Assembly: GCA_041666985.1 (NCBI GenBank) | Contig: JBAYFV010000152.1 | Coordinates: 1-8,650, forward strand | DNA: 8,650 nt | From: GWF2-50-93 sp041666985 | GTDB lineage: Bacteria > Verrucomicrobiota > Lentisphaeria > Victivallales > GWF2-50-93 | Direction of reading: 5' to 3' | Shown here: piece after piece, positions 7,160-8,650 of the stretch | Position numbering within the stretch: the stretch's first letter is position 1 | Layout: each line of letters begins with the position of its first letter | The notes under the pieces: generated by a model | What the model was told of the DNA's origin: nothing | Seen by the model: only the letters and a program-made list of their open reading frames with translations | Database searches by the model: none | Program-made: the position numbers and the translations under genes

Positions 7160-8479
7160 ATGAAATTCTACATAAAAACATACGGATGCCAGATGAACGA
7201 GCGCGACTCGGAAGCCGCCGCCTCAGCCCTTATTGCCAAAGGATATCAGAAAGTTGACGACGAAAAGGAGGCGGACATTCTCCTTTTCAACACATGCAGT
7301 GTGAGAGACCAGGCCGAAAGGAAGGCGCTGGGCAAAGTCGGAATCCTGGTTAAACTCAAGAAAAAAAGGCCGCATATCATAATCGGCGTCATTGGCTGCA
7401 TGGCGCAGAGGCTCGGGCAAAAAATAATCGAAGACATCCCGCACGTGGATTTTGTCACCGGTACCGATCAACTCCACAAGCTGCCTGAAATAATAGCGGG
7501 ACAGATAAATAAAAGGGAACATGTCGTCGCTGTTGATGCGGATACAGACGTTCTGGAGAGCCTGTCCGGACATCTCTATTCGAATAACCAGGTGTCTGCA
7601 TTCATTTCCGTGATGCGAGGCTGCAACCGCTTCTGCAGCTACTGCATTGTCCCTTACGTAAGGGGAAGGGAGAAAAGCAGGCCTGCGGATGATATCGTTG
7701 AAGAGGCCGGAGTGCTGGTTGATTCCGGAATCAGCGAGGTTGTCCTGCTGGGACAGAATGTGGCATCATACGGACTAGAGGGCAGGGGACAGGCCACGGA
7801 AGAGTCCCCTTTTGCCGGGCTTCTCGGAGAACTCAACGGGATAAAAGGCCTGCGGCGGATACGATTTACGTCACCGCATCCCCAGTATTTCAATGCAAAA
7901 CTCATAGATGCGGTCGCAAATATCCCGAAGGTGTGTAAAAACCTGCATCTTCCGCTTCAGTCCGGTTCCGACAGGATCCTCAGGCTCATGAACCGCCATT
8001 ACACGTCTGAAAAATACCTTTCCACAGTGAATTCCCTGAAAGGAAAAGCGCCCGGGATCACTTTTTCCAGCGACATAATAGTCGGCTTCCCCTCGGAAAC
8101 CGAGGAGGATTTCCTGGCGACAAGGAACATTATGAATGAAGTATCTTTCGACAACGCCTATATTTTCAAGTATTCGCCGCGCAGCGGGACAAAAGCGGCC
8201 GAGATGAAAGATGATGTGCCGCAGTCAGTAAAGGAGGAGCGCAACCAGATCCTCCTTGCGGATCTCGCAAAAGCAACCGAGAAGAACAATAAGGTGCTGG
8301 TGGGCAAAACTCTTGAAGTCCTTGTCGAAGGTGTGAGCAGGCGGAATTCCTCAAGGTGGTGCGGGCGTTCCGACACCAACAAGGTTGTGGTTTTCGATCC
8401 GGATCCCGGAATAAGAATCGGAGATCTGGTAAAGTTGAAAATAACACGGGCGACAGCGGTGACTCTGTTCGGTGAATAA
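7160..8479 (+). CDS. miaB: tRNA-2-methylthio-N6-dimethylallyladenosine synthase MiaB
   Basis: This radical-SAM methylthiotransferase adds the methylthio group to i6A37 in cytosolic tRNAs that read UNN codons, using S-adenosylmethionine and two [4Fe-4S] clusters. The 439 residues are a normal family length. The N-terminal MTTase domain has the three cluster-binding cysteines Cys10 (YGCQMN), Cys46 (NTCSVR) and Cys80 (GCMAQR). The radical-SAM motif CNRFCSYC gives Cys155, Cys159 and Cys162. SPHPQYF, the LHLPLQSGSD segment and the FSSDIIVGFPSET segment follow, and a TRAM RNA-binding domain fills about residues 376-439. The start is fixed because an in-frame TAG lies at 7148-7150, only 12 nt upstream; the ribosome binding site is weak (TAGG, 7148-7151). 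NTCSVR and the lack of RimO-type motifs favour MiaB over RimO or MtaB. It faces away from the DUF2339-type operon and is followed by a tRNA gene that is not its substrate. Confidence 0.96.
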   Translation: MKFYIKTYGCQMNERDSEAAASALIAKGYQKVDDEKEADILLFNTCSVRDQAERKALGKVGILVKLKKKRPHIIIGVIGCMAQRLGQKIIEDIPHVDFVTGTDQLHKLPEIIAGQINKREHVVAVDADTDVLESLSGHLYSNNQVSAFISVMRGCNRFCSYCIVPYVRGREKSRPADDIVEEAGVLVDSGISEVVLLGQNVASYGLEGRGQATEESPFAGLLGELNGIKGLRRIRFTSPHPQYFNAKLIDAVANIPKVCKNLHLPLQSGSDRILRLMNRHYTSEKYLSTVNSLKGKAPGITFSSDIIVGFPSETEEDFLATRNIMNEVSFDNAYIFKYSPRSGTKAAEMKDDVPQSVKEERNQILLADLAKATEKNNKVLVGKTLEVLVEGVSRRNSSRWCGRSDTNKVVVFDPDPGIRIGDLVKLKITRATAVTLFGE

Positions 8480-8498
8480 ATTCCGGAATGGAATTTAT
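8476..8498 (+). terminator. AT-rich hairpin overlapping the miaB stop codon (weak terminator candidate)
   Basis: ATAAATTCC (8476-8484) and GGAATTTAT (8490-8498) are perfect 9-bp arms around a 5-nt loop, and the left arm includes the TAA stop. The stem is mostly A-T and no U-run follows, so intrinsic termination would be inefficient. It may instead protect or delimit the miaB mRNA 3' end. Confidence 0.3.
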
Positions 8499-8509
8499 AA
8501 GAAACTTAT

Positions 8510-8535
8510 GAAACAGAATAAAGTTCATCTGTTTC
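8510..8535 (+). repeat. Second short hairpin between miaB and tRNA-Leu
   Basis: GAAACAG (8510-8516) and CTGTTTC (8529-8535) are perfect 7-bp arms with a 12-nt loop. It lies between the first hairpin and the tRNA gene. It could help separate the transcripts or mark a processing site upstream of the tRNA 5' end; no T-run supports a terminator. A TATTGT at 8552-8557 is the only -10-like sequence before the tRNA, and its -35 is poor. Confidence 0.25.
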
Positions 8536-8565
8536 TACGGGGAAACCGCACTATTGTAAGGGAAT

Positions 8566-8650
8566 GCGCGGGTGGCGGAATTGGCAGACGCGCCAGACTT
8601 AGGATCTGGTGGAGCAATCCCTGGGGGTTCGAGTCCCCCCTCGCGCACCA
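8566..8650 (+). tRNA. tRNA-Leu(UAG), complete with encoded CCA
   Basis: The cloverleaf is complete. The acceptor stem GCGCGGG (8566-8572) pairs with 8640-8646 with one G-U pair, and is followed by discriminator A and CCA at 8648-8650. The anticodon stem CCAGA/TCTGG (8593-8597/8605-8609) holds the loop CTTAGGA, giving anticodon UAG at 8600-8602, which reads CUA and probably other CUN leucine codons. A long variable arm (about 8610-8622, GGA/TCC stem) marks a class II tRNA, and the T arm is GGGGG-TTCGAGT-CCCCC. Position 37 is G, so TrmD-type m1G is expected and it is not a MiaA/MiaB target. tRNA-Leu 3' ends are common integration sites; the flank is outside the window. Confidence 0.98.

Noticed and set aside
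8566..8650. tRNA-Leu as a target of the adjacent MiaB, or as the edge of an integrated element
   Set aside because: The tRNA has G36 and G37, not the A36-A37 needed by MiaA/MiaB. No integrase or direct repeat of the tRNA 3' end is present in the window.

Overview
The window looks like bacterial chromosome with moderate G+C and compact, ordinary gene packing. It holds five protein genes and one tRNA gene, with no insertion sequence, CRISPR array, rRNA or phage gene. The SGNH hydrolase's N-terminal domain and a MiaB with an alignment-free look of PVC-group homologues (Lentisphaerota/Kiritimatiellota type) suggest a polysaccharide-degrading member of that superphylum. That placement rests on recall of family appearance and is weak.

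Layout. (1) 1-3053, plus strand: the 3' part of a large glycosidase-like gene (TIM-barrel-like region, then a Rossmann-like region resembling the GH42 trimerisation domain, then a beta-rich tail), followed after 89 bp by a secreted SGNH/GDSL hydrolase. Together they suggest carbohydrate degradation and de-esterification outside the cytoplasm. The 89-bp gap holds an 11-bp interrupted inverted repeat that encloses a perfect TATAAT. (2) 3102-6984, minus strand: a two-gene operon made of a giant polytopic membrane protein (DUF2339 type, about 23 membrane segments) and, overlapping its 3' end by 17 nt, a signal-peptide protein with a C-terminal membrane anchor (DUF3999 type) that contains an internal tandem duplication. 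The families are known to occur together, but their function is unknown. (3) 6985-7159: a 175-bp divergent intergenic region with two 16-bp palindromes, good candidates for operators. (4) 7160-8650, plus strand: miaB (tRNA ms2i6A37 methylthiotransferase), a short hairpin-bearing spacer, and a complete tRNA-Leu(UAG) ending on the last base of the window.

How the parts relate. The first two genes plausibly work on the same class of substrate. The DUF2339/DUF3999 pair is almost certainly one translationally coupled envelope unit, and it is the least understood part of the window. miaB and tRNA-Leu are housekeeping; this tRNA has G37 and so is not itself a MiaB substrate. No clearly new system is proven here. 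The strongest leads are the envelope pair, the duplicated ectodomain, and the paired palindromes beside it.
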